From Humidesulfovibrio sp. (GTDB taxonomy: Bacteria; Desulfobacterota; Desulfovibrionia; Desulfovibrionales; Desulfovibrionaceae), in assembly GCF_031082295.1 (NCBI RefSeq), contig NZ_JAVHLD010000004.1, positions 79,492 through 143,491 of the forward strand: DNA of 64,000 nucleotides. Reading direction: 5' to 3'. Below are positions 46,851 to 57,038 of this stretch, piece after piece (position 1 is the stretch's first letter; each line of letters begins with the position of its first letter). The notes beneath the pieces are model-generated. The model saw only the letters and a list, made by a program, of their open reading frames with translations, was not told the origin of the DNA and searched no databases. Position numbers and translations under genes: made by a program.

Positions 46851-47300
46851 CTAGTATGCCTGCAGCAACGCGAAAAGCGCGTCGCGATCTTTGGCGTCAA
46901 AGAAATCCTTGCGGAAGTGGTCGTCTTTCAGAAGACGCGAGATGTGCGCAAGAATGCGCAGGTGAATGCCGGTCATTTGTTCCGGTGCGAGGACAAGGAA
47001 GAATATTGTGCAAGGCTTGAAGTCGAGCGACTCGAAATTCACACCTGTCTTGCTTCTTCCAACGCACAATATGATGCGGTCAAGGGAGGCGAGCTTGCCG
47101 TGAGGAATGGCGACGCCTTCGCCGATGCCGGTGGTGCCCAACCCCTCGCGGTCCAGAAGAACCGCGAGGGCAAGGCCAGCATCCACGCCCGCGTGATGCG
47201 CGGCCAAGGCCTCGGTGAGCTCGCGCAATACCTCGGCCTTGCCCGTGGACGCCAAGTCAGGGAGCACCAGCTCCTTGTCGATGTATTCGCCCAGCCGCAT
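46851..47300 (-). CDS. ptsN: PTS nitrogen regulatory IIA protein
   Basis: This 149-residue EIIA-Ntr protein has its phosphorylatable His67 in 'GVAIPHGKL'. It links carbon, nitrogen and potassium status in other bacteria, receiving phosphate from NPr. It starts 3 bases after the hpf stop and precedes rapZ by 15 bases. The nitrogen enzyme I (ptsP) is not in this window. Confidence 0.94.
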   Translation of the reverse strand: MRLGEYIDKELVLPDLASTGKAEVLRELTEALAAHHAGVDAGLALAVLLDREGLGTTGIGEGVAIPHGKLASLDRIILCVGRSKTGVNFESLDFKPCTIFFLVLAPEQMTGIHLRILAHISRLLKDDHFRKDFFDAKDRDALFALLQAY

Positions 47301-47302
47301 TA

Positions 47303-47851
47303 CTAGTTTCCAGGGTCGATGAGACCGAAGTCACCGGTCTTGGTGCGATACAGGACGTTTACCCGACCGGAGTCGGCATCGCGGAACACCATGAACTCAT
47401 GCTTCAAGGCTTCAAGCTGCATGGCCGCCTCGTCAACGCTCATGGGCTTGGGCTCAAACATGTCGGATTCCTTGATGATGGGCGAACGTTCAGCCTTGTC
47501 CTGAGAGAAGCTGATGACGTCCATGCGGGCGCTGCGCGGTGTGCCGCCATGGCGGCGCTCCTTGTGGCGCTCGCGCATGCGCTTGAGCTGGACTTCAAGC
47601 TTGTCCAGCACCAGATCGATGGTGGAATACATGTCCTCGGACTCTTCGTAGGCCGAGATGTGCAGGTCGTCCGCGTTCAGGATGACTTCAGCCTGGTGCC
47701 GGAACTTCTCGACAGACAGGTTGATCTGCAGGTCGGTTTCAATGGTGTCGCCGATGAACTTGCCCATCTTCTCGAAACGGGAAGCGGCATATTCCTTCAA
47801 GTGGTCGGAAGGATCGAAGTTCTTGAAGGCGTAGGATATGTTCATTCGCAA
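47303..47851 (-). CDS. hpf: Ribosome hibernation-promoting factor, long form
   Basis: The 182-residue protein has the N-terminal ribosome-binding domain ('YAFKNFDPSDHLKEYAASRFEKM', 1-100) and a C-terminal dimerisation domain ('PKPMSVDEAAMQLEALKHEFMVFRDADSGRVNVLYRTKTGDFGLI'). It therefore makes 100S dimers by itself, as in most non-enteric bacteria. AGGAGG precedes the ATG. It lies between rpoN and ptsN. Confidence 0.95.
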   Translation of the reverse strand: MRMNISYAFKNFDPSDHLKEYAASRFEKMGKFIGDTIETDLQINLSVEKFRHQAEVILNADDLHISAYEESEDMYSTIDLVLDKLEVQLKRMRERHKERRHGGTPRSARMDVISFSQDKAERSPIIKESDMFEPKPMSVDEAAMQLEALKHEFMVFRDADSGRVNVLYRTKTGDFGLIDPGN

Positions 47852-47880
47852 CCTCCTGGGATGTGGCGGGCGACGCCGGT

Positions 47881-49335
47881 TTAGAAAATCTGCTTGCGCT
47901 TGGAGGAGGACTCAATGTTCATGGCCGTGCGATACTTGGCCACAGTGCGTCGTGCGATGTTCACCTCCAGCTTCTGCTTAAGGATCTCGCCAATCTGCTC
48001 ATCGCTCAAAGGACGCTTGGGATTCTCGTCGCCAATGAGCTGCTTGATGAGCGCCTTGACCGACTCGGAGCCAACCTGTGTGCCATCGTCCAAATCAAGC
48101 GCACTGTTGAAGAAGAACTTGAGTTCGTAGATGCCATGCGGCGTCGCCACATACTTGCTTGTGGTAATGCGGCTTACCGTGGACTCATGCATGCTGATGT
48201 CCTCAGCCACCTCCTTGAGGATCAGCGGCCTTAAGCGGGTCACGCCTTCTTCAAAGAACTCGCGCTGGAAACGGACGATGCTCTCCATAACCTTATACAG
48301 GGTCCGCTGGCGCTGGTACAGACTCTTCATGAGCCATTCGGCGCTGCGGATCTTGTCTTGAAAATAGTCCTTCTCCGTCGATGTCTTGGCCTTGACGTCC
48401 TCGACATAATAGGAATTCAGCTGCAAGCGCGGCATGCCGTCCTCGTTCAGCATAATGACGAAGTCTTCGCCATTCTTAAAAACGAAAACGTCCGGGCTGA
48501 CGTACTGCGGTTCGCCGCTGAAAAAATTCGCACCCGGCATGGGCTCCAGGGTCTGCAGCAGATCCAGGTATTCCTTCAGCCCGTCCATGCTGATCTTGAA
48601 CTTCTTGGTCAGCGGCTTGTAGCGATGCTTTTCAAGGTCTTCCAGGTGATCGCGCACGAGGGATACGAGGATCGGATCGGTGAGGCCAAGGACTTCCATC
48701 TGCACCAGCAGGCATTCCTGCACGGTACGCGCGCCAACGCCGACAGGATCCAGTCGCATGATGCGCTGAATGACGGACTCGATAGCCTCGGGGCTGACGC
48801 CATTGAGGAGAGTCTGCAACTCCTCGACAGAGGCCTGCAGATAGCCGCGTGAATCCAAGTTGCCGATGATGACATCGCCTATGTCGAGCTCTTCCTCGCT
48901 GAAACGGGAGAGGCGCATCTGCCATAACAGGTGGCCTTCAAGGGTGGGACGGCTGGTCAGCCTGGCCTCAAGCGAAAGCCCCTCTTCCGGCACTTCCAGT
49001 TCTCGGCCCATGGCCTGCTTGGTGACGCTGGAAAACTCGCCGAGGTAGTTTTCCCAGTCGGCAGTGCGCATGCTCTCTTCGTTGGCCTGGCTCTCGGCAG
49101 TGTTGTGAGCGCCCTCGTAGTCATCGAGACTATCAGTGCTGGGGGCCGTGTCCGCGACGTCCGCGTCAAGCTCCTCAAGAAAGGGATTCTCCATCAACTC
49201 CTGCTGGATCGACTCCACAAGCTCCAGCCGCGAGAGCTGCAGGAGCTTGATGGCCTGCTGCAGCTGGGGCGTCATGACCAGTTGCTGCGACAGCTTGAGT
49301 TGTTGGCGAAGCTCCAAACCCATACGAGAAACCAT
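47881..49335 (-). CDS. rpoN: RNA polymerase sigma-54 factor
   Basis: The roughly 484-residue sigma-54 protein has the Gln-rich activator region I ('LELRQQLKLSQQLVMTPQLQQAIKLLQLSRLEL'), an acidic region II, the core-binding domain and the C-terminal RpoN box, here 'ARRTVAKYRTAMNI'. It recognises -24/-12 promoters, one of which may drive fliM in this window. The start is uncertain: 49335 and 49323 both compete for the GGAGG at the wrong distances; 49323 best matches the family. Confidence 0.94.
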   Translation of the reverse strand: MVSRMGLELRQQLKLSQQLVMTPQLQQAIKLLQLSRLELVESIQQELMENPFLEELDADVADTAPSTDSLDDYEGAHNTAESQANEESMRTADWENYLGEFSSVTKQAMGRELEVPEEGLSLEARLTSRPTLEGHLLWQMRLSRFSEEELDIGDVIIGNLDSRGYLQASVEELQTLLNGVSPEAIESVIQRIMRLDPVGVGARTVQECLLVQMEVLGLTDPILVSLVRDHLEDLEKHRYKPLTKKFKISMDGLKEYLDLLQTLEPMPGANFFSGEPQYVSPDVFVFKNGEDFVIMLNEDGMPRLQLNSYYVEDVKAKTSTEKDYFQDKIRSAEWLMKSLYQRQRTLYKVMESIVRFQREFFEEGVTRLRPLILKEVAEDISMHESTVSRITTSKYVATPHGIYELKFFFNSALDLDDGTQVGSESVKALIKQLIGDENPKRPLSDEQIGEILKQKLEVNIARRTVAKYRTAMNIESSSKRKQIF

Positions 49336-49510
49336 TGCCTCCAAAAACGTTGCGTCAAATGTTCGATAAATCCGAATCGGGTGTGCTCACCCGTGCATCT
49401 TCACTGTGCCACAGGCCCAGATCATCCGCAAGTCAAAAAGGGTAACCCCTCAATGATACGTACTATTTCCATAATTTATTTCTCTCATGAAAAAAGTGTA
49501 CCAACCTTCA

Positions 49511-49534
49511 CGAACTGTGTAAATCCACAATTCG
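49511..49534. repeat. Inverted repeat upstream of rpoN
   Basis: A 9-6-9 inverted repeat (CGAACTGTG and CACAATTCG, one mismatch) lies in the AT-rich 268-base gap between lptB and rpoN. It may be an operator or a weak stem-loop. No strong terminator or other gene is seen in this gap. Confidence 0.4.
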
Positions 49535-49603
49535 AGAAGGAAGACTTGAAGATGATGCTTTCTGAAACAGATATGTCTTTGAATACGGTAGGTTGTGGCT
49601 ATA

Positions 49604-50326
49604 TCAGAGGCTGAAGGACTCACCCAGATAGAGCTTGCGGGCCTTGCTGCTTTGCACGATCTCCGTCGGGCTGCCTTCAAGGATGACCATGCCTTCGTAA
49701 ACAAGATAGGCACGATCACAGATGTTCAGGGTCTCGCGAACGTTATGGTCGGAGATGAGGATGCCGATGCCCATGTTTTTGAGCACGGCTATGATCTCCT
49801 GGATATCGATGACAGCGATGGGATCGATGCCGGCAAAAGGCTCGTCGAGCAGGATGAACTTGGGGTTGAGGATAAGCGCGCGGGCGATCTCAAGGCGTCT
49901 GCGTTCTCCACCGGAGAGAAACATTGCAGGCTGCTGCGCCAGCTTGGTGATGTTGAACATCTCCAGGAGTTCTTGCGCGCGTGCTTCGCACTGGGCGCGG
50001 CTCATGCCCGTGTTCTCAAGAATAATGTCCAGATTCTTGCGTACGGACAGCTTCTTGAAGATGGAGCTTTCCTGGGGCAGGTAGGACAGCCCGAGGCGTG
50101 CGCGTTCATGCAGAGGCAGCTCGGTGACATCGACGCCATCGAGCACGACGTTGCCCGTGGTCGGGTTGACCACGCCCACAAGCATGTAGAATGTCGTCGT
50201 TTTGCCCGCGCCGTTTGGTCCAAGCAGACCGACCACTTCCTTGTCGCGCAGGGTTACGTTGATGTGCCTCACGACCTCGCGGTCGCCATAGCGCTTTGAC
50301 AGATTGGTGGCGACGAGTTCGGCCAT
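49604..50326 (-). CDS. lptB: LPS export ABC transporter ATPase LptB
   Basis: The 240-residue ATPase powers extraction of lipopolysaccharide from the inner membrane. Walker A 'GLLGPNGAGKTTTFYMLVG', the signature 'LSGGERRRLEIARAL' and Walker B 'FILLDEPFAGIDP' are complete, with the LptB-like 'DHNVRETLNICDRAYL' switch. AGGAG precedes the ATG. It follows lptA by 3 bases. The membrane partners LptF and LptG are not in the window. Confidence 0.96.
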   Translation of the reverse strand: MAELVATNLSKRYGDREVVRHINVTLRDKEVVGLLGPNGAGKTTTFYMLVGVVNPTTGNVVLDGVDVTELPLHERARLGLSYLPQESSIFKKLSVRKNLDIILENTGMSRAQCEARAQELLEMFNITKLAQQPAMFLSGGERRRLEIARALILNPKFILLDEPFAGIDPIAVIDIQEIIAVLKNMGIGILISDHNVRETLNICDRAYLVYEGMVILEGSPTEIVQSSKARKLYLGESFSL

Positions 50327-50329
50327 CTC

Positions 50330-51580
50330 CTACTTTCCCTCTCCCTTGGGCGTAAAGAAAATCGCCTCCACCCTGCGCTGCGAGCCGCTCAGGACCTCGC
50401 TTCGATTTTCACGGATGTAGAACTTGATGCTTTCGCCGCGGATGGTGTTCTGGCCTTCGCGCAAGATGGGGTTGCCGTCCATGCGGATGACGGCCTCCTG
50501 GACTTCGTAGGTGAGCTTCGCGCAGGCGCCCTCATTCTTGTTGGCGACAAGGCGCACGTTGCCCTCGGCCACGATGCGTTCAATGCTGTCGCCGAAGTCC
50601 CCTGCTCCCTTGTCCTGACCCTTGGCGTCCTTGGACTTCTTCTTATCGGCGAAATAGGCGGTGATGCGCTCGGCCCAGATGGCCATGTCGGTGTGGGTGC
50701 CGTGCACGTTGCCCAGGAACATGACGGAATTCTCAGCCTGATTGTAGACCATCTTGTCCGAAGTGATGCGCACTGGCGCCTGCTTTGACAGCGAAGGCTG
50801 ATTTCCCAACAGCGCCGGGCTGCTCTTGACCGCGCCCTTCACCTCGGGCGCAGGTGTCGAGGTGGCCTGGGCAGCCTGTTGCGCTGGCTTGTTCGGCTCG
50901 GCGGCCTTGCCAGAAGTCGATTGCGTCGCAGATGCGGATCCGGCTGCGGCTGGCGGCGGCGCCTTGACCATGCCCTGGGGCACGAAGCCAACGGCAGTCC
51001 CTTCATTGGTGCCTGGATCGTTCAGCCGGAACACGGCCAGAAACCCGTCACGCGGAAAACCTGTCTGCACGCGTTCGCCGGGAGCAAGCACAGCCACTAC
51101 CGCGGACTTGAGCGAGCGCTCCTTGTGGACTTCAGTGCGGGCCTCAACAAGGCGGATCTGGGCGGGTTCCGCATGGGTCAAAGCTCTGGAAGCAACGGCA
51201 GGCTGTGCGCTCACGGTCTTGGCGGCAACGGCCTTGGAGTCGGCTGGCTTTGCCTCGGCGGCAGCGGCATCTGCGGGCTTGAGCAGACGGACATCAGCGA
51301 ACCCGAGGGCCTTGGTTTCATCGCGTTGCGTCTCACCAAGCTCAAAAATTGTGCCCCAGCCAGAGGGACGCACGAAATCGACGCGCACCTTTTCGCCGGG
51401 CTTCAGAGTGCGAACAATTGGCGAATTGGGGTCTCGCTGCTGGCGAACGTTGACCGGTGTCTCAACAATCCGCACCTCGCCCCAGCCCTCGGCCAGGGCC
51501 ATAACGGCGGAGAGGACGACCAGGGCCAACGCCTGAACCAGGCAGAGGGCAAGCCGGAGCGTGCTGCGCTCAGTGCTCAA
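50330..51580 (-). CDS. lptA: LptA-like LPS transport protein with N-terminal SH3-like extension
   Basis: The 416-residue exported protein has a signal peptide (about 1-31). Two SH3-like stretches follow (about 33-100, 'NVRQQRDPNSPIVRTLKPGEKVRV', and about 140-205), then an Ala/Pro/Thr-rich linker, and finally the OstA/LptA domain (about 265-416, 'ITSDKMVYNQAENSVMFLGNVHG'). Normal LptA is about 180 residues, so this is a fusion. A TTG start behind AAGGAG overlaps the lptC stop as TTGA. The extension may anchor the LPS bridge to peptidoglycan. Confidence 0.88.
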   Translation of the reverse strand: MSTERSTLRLALCLVQALALVVLSAVMALAEGWGEVRIVETPVNVRQQRDPNSPIVRTLKPGEKVRVDFVRPSGWGTIFELGETQRDETKALGFADVRLLKPADAAAAEAKPADSKAVAAKTVSAQPAVASRALTHAEPAQIRLVEARTEVHKERSLKSAVVAVLAPGERVQTGFPRDGFLAVFRLNDPGTNEGTAVGFVPQGMVKAPPPAAAGSASATQSTSGKAAEPNKPAQQAAQATSTPAPEVKGAVKSSPALLGNQPSLSKQAPVRITSDKMVYNQAENSVMFLGNVHGTHTDMAIWAERITAYFADKKKSKDAKGQDKGAGDFGDSIERIVAEGNVRLVANKNEGACAKLTYEVQEAVIRMDGNPILREGQNTIRGESIKFYIRENRSEVLSGSQRRVEAIFFTPKGEGK

Positions 51581-52161
51581 TTCTTCTTCTCCTTCTTCAA
51601 TGAGTCCAGGGCAGCCGGAAGGAGTTCCGCGGTGACGCCCCCTGCTGCGGTGAGCTCACGCGTGTCCAGGTTTATCTCGACAGTGGTGGCGTTGACGGAG
51701 AAGTCCGGTCTGCTCACTGAAACCTGGCCTTTGAGATAAATTTTCTTCATGGCCCCGATGTAGTCTAACACATCCGAGGTCAGTACAAATTCGCCGAATC
51801 TGCCGGTGATATTGTCGCGCAAGGTCATGGTGTTGCCCTGCTGGTTCACCTCGCCCGTGTCGGACTTGATGAAGACCTCCTGGCGATCCGCGCCAACGTA
51901 GGCCGTCAGCTGCGGCCCAAGGACCTGCACGATGCGCTGGTCCATGCGGTACTGGGCGGATTTCGCTCGAACGCGCCAAAGCACTTTGCCATCCGCGCCC
52001 TGGACGAGCTCAAGATCCTCGGCCATGACATCAGGTTCGGGAGCCTTGGCGACGGGCTTGTCCGGGGCGGCGTTACGCCCGTTGCGCTGCTCGTTGACGA
52101 CCAGGCCGATGGCCAGGCCGAACACGAAGATCAGCACCACATACACCAAGGACTTGCGCAT
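51577..52161 (-). CDS. lptC: LPS export protein LptC
   Basis: The 194-residue protein has one N-terminal membrane helix (about 5-23) and a periplasmic domain with the LptC/OstA-like pattern ('GKVLWRVRAKSAQYRMDQRIVQVLGPQLTAY', 'DVLDYIGAMKKIYLKGQVSV'). It receives lipopolysaccharide from the transporter and hands it to LptA. TGGAG lies upstream. The gene sits between kdsC and lptA, the same order as in enteric bacteria. Confidence 0.9.
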   Translation of the reverse strand: MRKSLVYVVLIFVFGLAIGLVVNEQRNGRNAAPDKPVAKAPEPDVMAEDLELVQGADGKVLWRVRAKSAQYRMDQRIVQVLGPQLTAYVGADRQEVFIKSDTGEVNQQGNTMTLRDNITGRFGEFVLTSDVLDYIGAMKKIYLKGQVSVSRPDFSVNATTVEINLDTRELTAAGGVTAELLPAALDSLKKEKKN

Positions 52162-52164
52162 TCA

Positions 52165-52707
52165 TCAGCTCCACTTCTCCCAGGCTGCGTCAAATTGACC
52201 GCGACAGCGCAGGAGGAACATGATGGCCTCTCGGACCGCTCCCTGACCGCCTTGCAACCGGGACACCCATTTCGCCAGCCGCAGGATCTCCGGCTGAGCG
52301 TTGGCTACGGCCATGGGCAGGCCGACCGCCTGCATCACGCCCGCATCCACCCAGTCATCGCCCAGGTAGGCGACCTGGCCATGTTCGCAGCCGATGCGGC
52401 TGCAAATCCCCTCCATCAAGGGCACCTTGTCCACATGGCCTGCATGGTACTCTTCGATGCCCAGCTCGCGCACGCGCTTCTCAACGGCCCCATGTTTCAG
52501 GCCAGTGATGACGGCTATGCCAAGCCCAAGGGATTGTGCAATCTTTATTCCAAGTCCGTCCTGAACGTGGAAGCGCTTGGAGACGTTGCCTTCGTGGTCA
52601 TAGATGAGGCCGCCATCGGTAAGCACCCCGTCAACGTCAAGAATCAAGAGTTTGACGTCGCGGGCCAGCGCTTCGACAGCGGGGTCGAGCTTGGAGTCAA
52701 CCGGCAC
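52165..52707 (-). CDS. kdsC: 3-deoxy-D-manno-octulosonate-8-phosphate phosphatase
   Basis: The 180-residue HAD phosphatase makes Kdo for lipopolysaccharide. The nucleophile and acid/base are Asp24 and Asp26 ('[15 protein letters not shown]'); '[19 protein letters not shown]' and '[14 protein letters not shown]' complete the HAD motifs. It starts at a GTG inside the end of kdsA (11-base overlap), with GGAG upstream. Longer in-frame versions only read antisense-like kdsA sequence. Confidence 0.93.
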   Translation of the reverse strand: MPVDSKLDPAVEALARDVKLLILDVDGVLTDGGLIYDHEGNVSKRFHVQDGLGIKIAQSLGLGIAVITGLKHGAVEKRVRELGIEEYHAGHVDKVPLMEGICSRIGCEHGQVAYLGDDWVDAGVMQAVGLPMAVANAQPEILRLAKWVSRLQGGQGAVREAIMFLLRCRGQFDAAWEKWS

Positions 52708-53515
52708 TGGGTACGCTCCATAGGGCCAAAAGCCGCGTGAGCAGGACCTCGACCTTGGACAGGGCGATGGAATTGGGGCCGTCGCACAGGGCGTTATCCG
52801 GATCCGGGTGGACCTCGAGGAACACGCCGCTTGCACCTGCCGCCACGGCTGCGGAAGCCAGGGCCGGCACGAACTCGCGCTGGCCGCCGGACATGCCGCC
52901 CTGCCCGCCCGGCAACTGCACCGAATGGGTGGCGTCAAAGACCACCGGCGCGCCAAGCCCGCGCATGATTGAAAGGGAGCGCATGTCGACCACAAGGTTG
53001 TTGTAGCCGAAACAAGAGCCGCGCTCCGTGAGCCAGAAGCGTCCATTGCCAGCGCTGCGTAGCTTGTCGGCGGCGTTCTTCATGTCCCAGGGGGCAAGGA
53101 ACTGCCCTTTTTTCACGTTGACGATCTTCCCTGTCTCGGCCGCCGCGACAAGCAGGTCGGTCTGCCGACAGAGAAAAGCCGGAATCTGTAGCACATCGGC
53201 CACCTCGGCCACGCGCTCGGCCTGCTCCGGCAGGTGTATGTCCGTGACCACAGGCAGGCCTGTGGCCTCCCGCACCTCGGCCAGCCAGGCGAGTCCCATG
53301 TCCAGGCCGGGACCGCGGAAGCTTGTGGCGGCGGTGCGGTTGGCCTTGTCGTAGGAGCTCTTGAACACCAGCGTCAGCTCCAGGCGCTGGGCGATGGCCG
53401 AAAGCTCCCTGGCGACATCAAGCGCCATCTGCCTGCTCTCCAGCACGCACGGACCAGCCAGGACGAAAGGTCCCGTCAGGCTTTTGGCGTAGAGCGCTGC
53501 GGAATCGTTCGACAT
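52697..53515 (-). CDS. kdsA: 3-deoxy-8-phosphooctulonate synthase
   Basis: The 272-residue enzyme condenses phosphoenolpyruvate with arabinose 5-phosphate to give Kdo 8-phosphate. Family segments '[14 protein letters not shown]', '[11 protein letters not shown]', '[34 protein letters not shown]' and '[18 protein letters not shown]' are clear. Cys and His metal ligands suggest a metal-dependent form, though the sequence alone does not prove it. It starts 1 base after the pyrG stop. Confidence 0.95.
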   Translation of the reverse strand: MSNDSAALYAKSLTGPFVLAGPCVLESRQMALDVARELSAIAQRLELTLVFKSSYDKANRTAATSFRGPGLDMGLAWLAEVREATGLPVVTDIHLPEQAERVAEVADVLQIPAFLCRQTDLLVAAAETGKIVNVKKGQFLAPWDMKNAADKLRSAGNGRFWLTERGSCFGYNNLVVDMRSLSIMRGLGAPVVFDATHSVQLPGGQGGMSGGQREFVPALASAAVAAGASGVFLEVHPDPDNALCDGPNSIALSKVEVLLTRLLALWSVPSAG

Positions 53516-53516
53516 G

Positions 53517-55304
<1,788 letters not shown>

Positions 55305-55306
55305 TC

Positions 55307-56116
55307 ATGGCCCGCGTCAAAGCACTAGTTCTTACCGGATACGGCACCAATTGTGAACAGGAATCAGCACACGCCGCCCGGGAATCCGGGGCTGACGAAG
55401 CCACGATAGCCTACTTTTCCGATATCGCCTCCGGCCACCTGCGCATGGAGGATTTCAATTTTCTCATTTTTCCCGGTGGCTTCCTGGACGGCGACGATCT
55501 TGGTTCGGCCCAGGCAGCAGCTTTGCGCTGGCGTTTCGCCAAAACGAACAGCGGTGAACACGTGCTTGACCAGCTCAAGGCGTTCTTCGATGCAGGCGGG
55601 CTCATCCTGGGCATCTGCAATGGCTTTCAACTCCTGGTGAAGCTTGGACTTTTGCCCGCACTCGGGGGCCGCTACTTCGAGCGCCAGGTTTCGCTTTCGC
55701 ACAACGACTCTGCCCGCTACGAGGACCGCTGGGTGACCCTGCGCGCCAACTCGGCCTCCCCTTGCGTGTTCACCAAGGATATCGACATACTTGAGGCCCC
55801 GGTTCGCCACGGCGAGGGCAAGATCGTACCGCAGGACCAGGAGACGCTGGACGCCCTTGAGGCCGCCAACCTCGTCGCGCTACGCTACATCGATCCGGTC
55901 AGCGGCGTGGCAACCATGCAGTTCCCGCAGAACCCCAACGGTTCCGCCAACGCCATCGCCGGCCTCACCGATCCGTCGGGCCGCATCCTGGGTCTCATGC
56001 CCCACCCCGAGGCCTACAACCACCCCTGCAACCACCCGGCTTGGACCCGCGGCGAAACCTCGCCCCTGGGCCTGACCCTGCTCGCTGGCGGGGTGCGCTA
56101 CCTCAAGGCCCTGTAG
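55307..56116 (+). CDS. purQ: Phosphoribosylformylglycinamidine synthase, glutaminase subunit
   Basis: The 269-residue class I glutaminase supplies ammonia for the fourth step of purine synthesis. The nucleophile Cys is in 'LGICNGFQLLVKLGLLPAL', and the His-Glu pair in 'LGLMPHPEAYNHP'. 'FPGGFLDGDDLG' is typical of PurQ. At this length it is longer than the ~225-residue Bacillus form and nearer to the glutaminase part of large PurL. GGAGG leads the ATG. tadA follows by 6 bases. Confidence 0.92.
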   Translation: MARVKALVLTGYGTNCEQESAHAARESGADEATIAYFSDIASGHLRMEDFNFLIFPGGFLDGDDLGSAQAAALRWRFAKTNSGEHVLDQLKAFFDAGGLILGICNGFQLLVKLGLLPALGGRYFERQVSLSHNDSARYEDRWVTLRANSASPCVFTKDIDILEAPVRHGEGKIVPQDQETLDALEAANLVALRYIDPVSGVATMQFPQNPNGSANAIAGLTDPSGRILGLMPHPEAYNHPCNHPAWTRGETSPLGLTLLAGGVRYLKAL

Positions 56117-56122
56117 CTGGCC

Positions 56123-56620
56123 ATGAACCGTTCCGTACCGCCTGAGCGCCCGCCTGGATACGACTCCTGGCGGGCGCTCATGTCCTTGGCCTTTGACGAG
56201 GCCTGCCTGGCCGCGCAGCATGACGAGGCGCCGGTCGGCGCCGTGCTCCTGGCGGCGGACGGCTCGATACTGGCCAAGGCCCACAACAGCAACATCGCCC
56301 TCAAGGATCCCACAGCCCACGCAGAGGTCTTGTGCCTGCGCGAGGCAGGACAAAAGCTCGGCAACCACCGCCTCACCGGGTCCATCCTGGCCGTGACGCT
56401 TGAGCCGTGCCTCATGTGCGTAGGCGCGCTTGTGCACGCCAGGGTTGCTGGTGTCGTCTTCGCCGCCGCCGACCCCAAGGCCGGGGCGCTTGTGTCGAAC
56501 CTCGACGCCCGCACCCTGCCCTTCTTGAACCACCGGCCCTGGGTCCTCCAGGGCGTCATGGCCGAGGAATGCGGCGCGATGCTCAAGCGCTTTTTCCTGG
56601 CCCGCCGCAAGCCCGGCTAG
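56123..56620 (+). CDS. tadA: tRNA-specific adenosine deaminase
   Basis: The 165-residue enzyme converts the wobble adenosine of tRNA-Arg(ACG) to inosine. The zinc site is His66-x-Glu68 ('PTAHAEVLCL') and Cys96/Cys99 ('LEPCLMCVGAL'). 'MSLAFDEACLAAQHDEAPVGAVLL' is the usual N-terminal part. It follows purQ closely. The ribosome site is weak, and translation may be coupled to purQ. Confidence 0.94.
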   Translation: MNRSVPPERPPGYDSWRALMSLAFDEACLAAQHDEAPVGAVLLAADGSILAKAHNSNIALKDPTAHAEVLCLREAGQKLGNHRLTGSILAVTLEPCLMCVGALVHARVAGVVFAAADPKAGALVSNLDARTLPFLNHRPWVLQGVMAEECGAMLKRFFLARRKPG

Positions 56621-56675
56621 CCCATCACCAAGTCCCTCCGTGTCCACACGACGCACAGTATGCTGTCATCTCGGT

Positions 56676-56703
56676 ACTAGAGAAAATCATGACTTTCTCT
56701 AGT
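56676..56703. repeat. Perfect inverted repeat downstream of tadA
   Basis: Arms ACTAGAGAAA (56676-56685) and TTTCTCTAGT (56694-56703) are perfectly complementary around an 8-base loop. The AT-rich stem and poor T tail make it a weak terminator candidate for tadA; it could also be a protein-binding site. The surrounding 56621-56746 DNA is AT-rich and noncoding. Confidence 0.5.
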
Positions 56704-56746
56704 TGTTGATTTACATACTTAATCAATAATTCCTTAAAACGGAAAC

Positions 56747-56774
56747 GGCCCAGACGTTACGCGACGCCTGGGCC
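56747..56774 (-). terminator. Terminator after the zinc-ribbon gene
   Basis: An 11-bp stem with one wobble pair (56747-56757 with 56764-56774) is followed on the minus strand by GTTTCCGTTTT. It lies 27 bases past the zinc-ribbon gene and closes the SLC13-rsfS-gpmI side of the strand. Confidence 0.75.
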
Positions 56775-56801
56775 ATGTTCATTGGGCAGAATGATGTGTG
56801 G

Positions 56802-57035
56802 CTACAGGAAATCAGGGTCGATGGCGGCCTTGCCGCCGTTCAGCATGACCTTGAAGTACCGCAGCGTGCGGTCATCCACGGGTACGATGGGGAAGTTTTT
56901 GCGGCAGGCGTCGCACTGGGCCATGGACGGCCGGGTCGGCGCAATGAGCGTCACCTCGCGGGCGCAATGCGGGCAGGGGTAGAGGAAGACGATCTCCATG
57001 CCCATCGGGCGCACGGGAGTCAGCGGCTTGGTCAT
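56802..57035 (-). CDS. Small zinc-ribbon protein
   Basis: The 77-residue protein has two CxxC pairs ('CPHC' and 'CDAC'), 19 residues apart, typical of a zinc ribbon. The rest ('VDDRTLRYFKVMLNGGKAAIDPDFL') is not known to me. AGGAA precedes the ATG, and the gene lies 3 bases after gpmI, so it is cotranscribed with it. Its function is unknown. Confidence 0.75.
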   Translation of the reverse strand: MTKPLTPVRPMGMEIVFLYPCPHCAREVTLIAPTRPSMAQCDACRKNFPIVPVDDRTLRYFKVMLNGGKAAIDPDFL

Positions 57036-57038
57036 AAG

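Noticed and set aside
45801-47306. 501-codon plus-strand frame opposite rapZ and ptsN
   Set aside because: Both minus-strand genes are intact and contain active-site motifs; the plus frame has none.
49454-49616. Short plus-strand frame in the gap upstream of rpoN
   Set aside because: It is in AT-rich DNA with no ribosome site and no plausible motif, and is the tail of a longer antisense frame.
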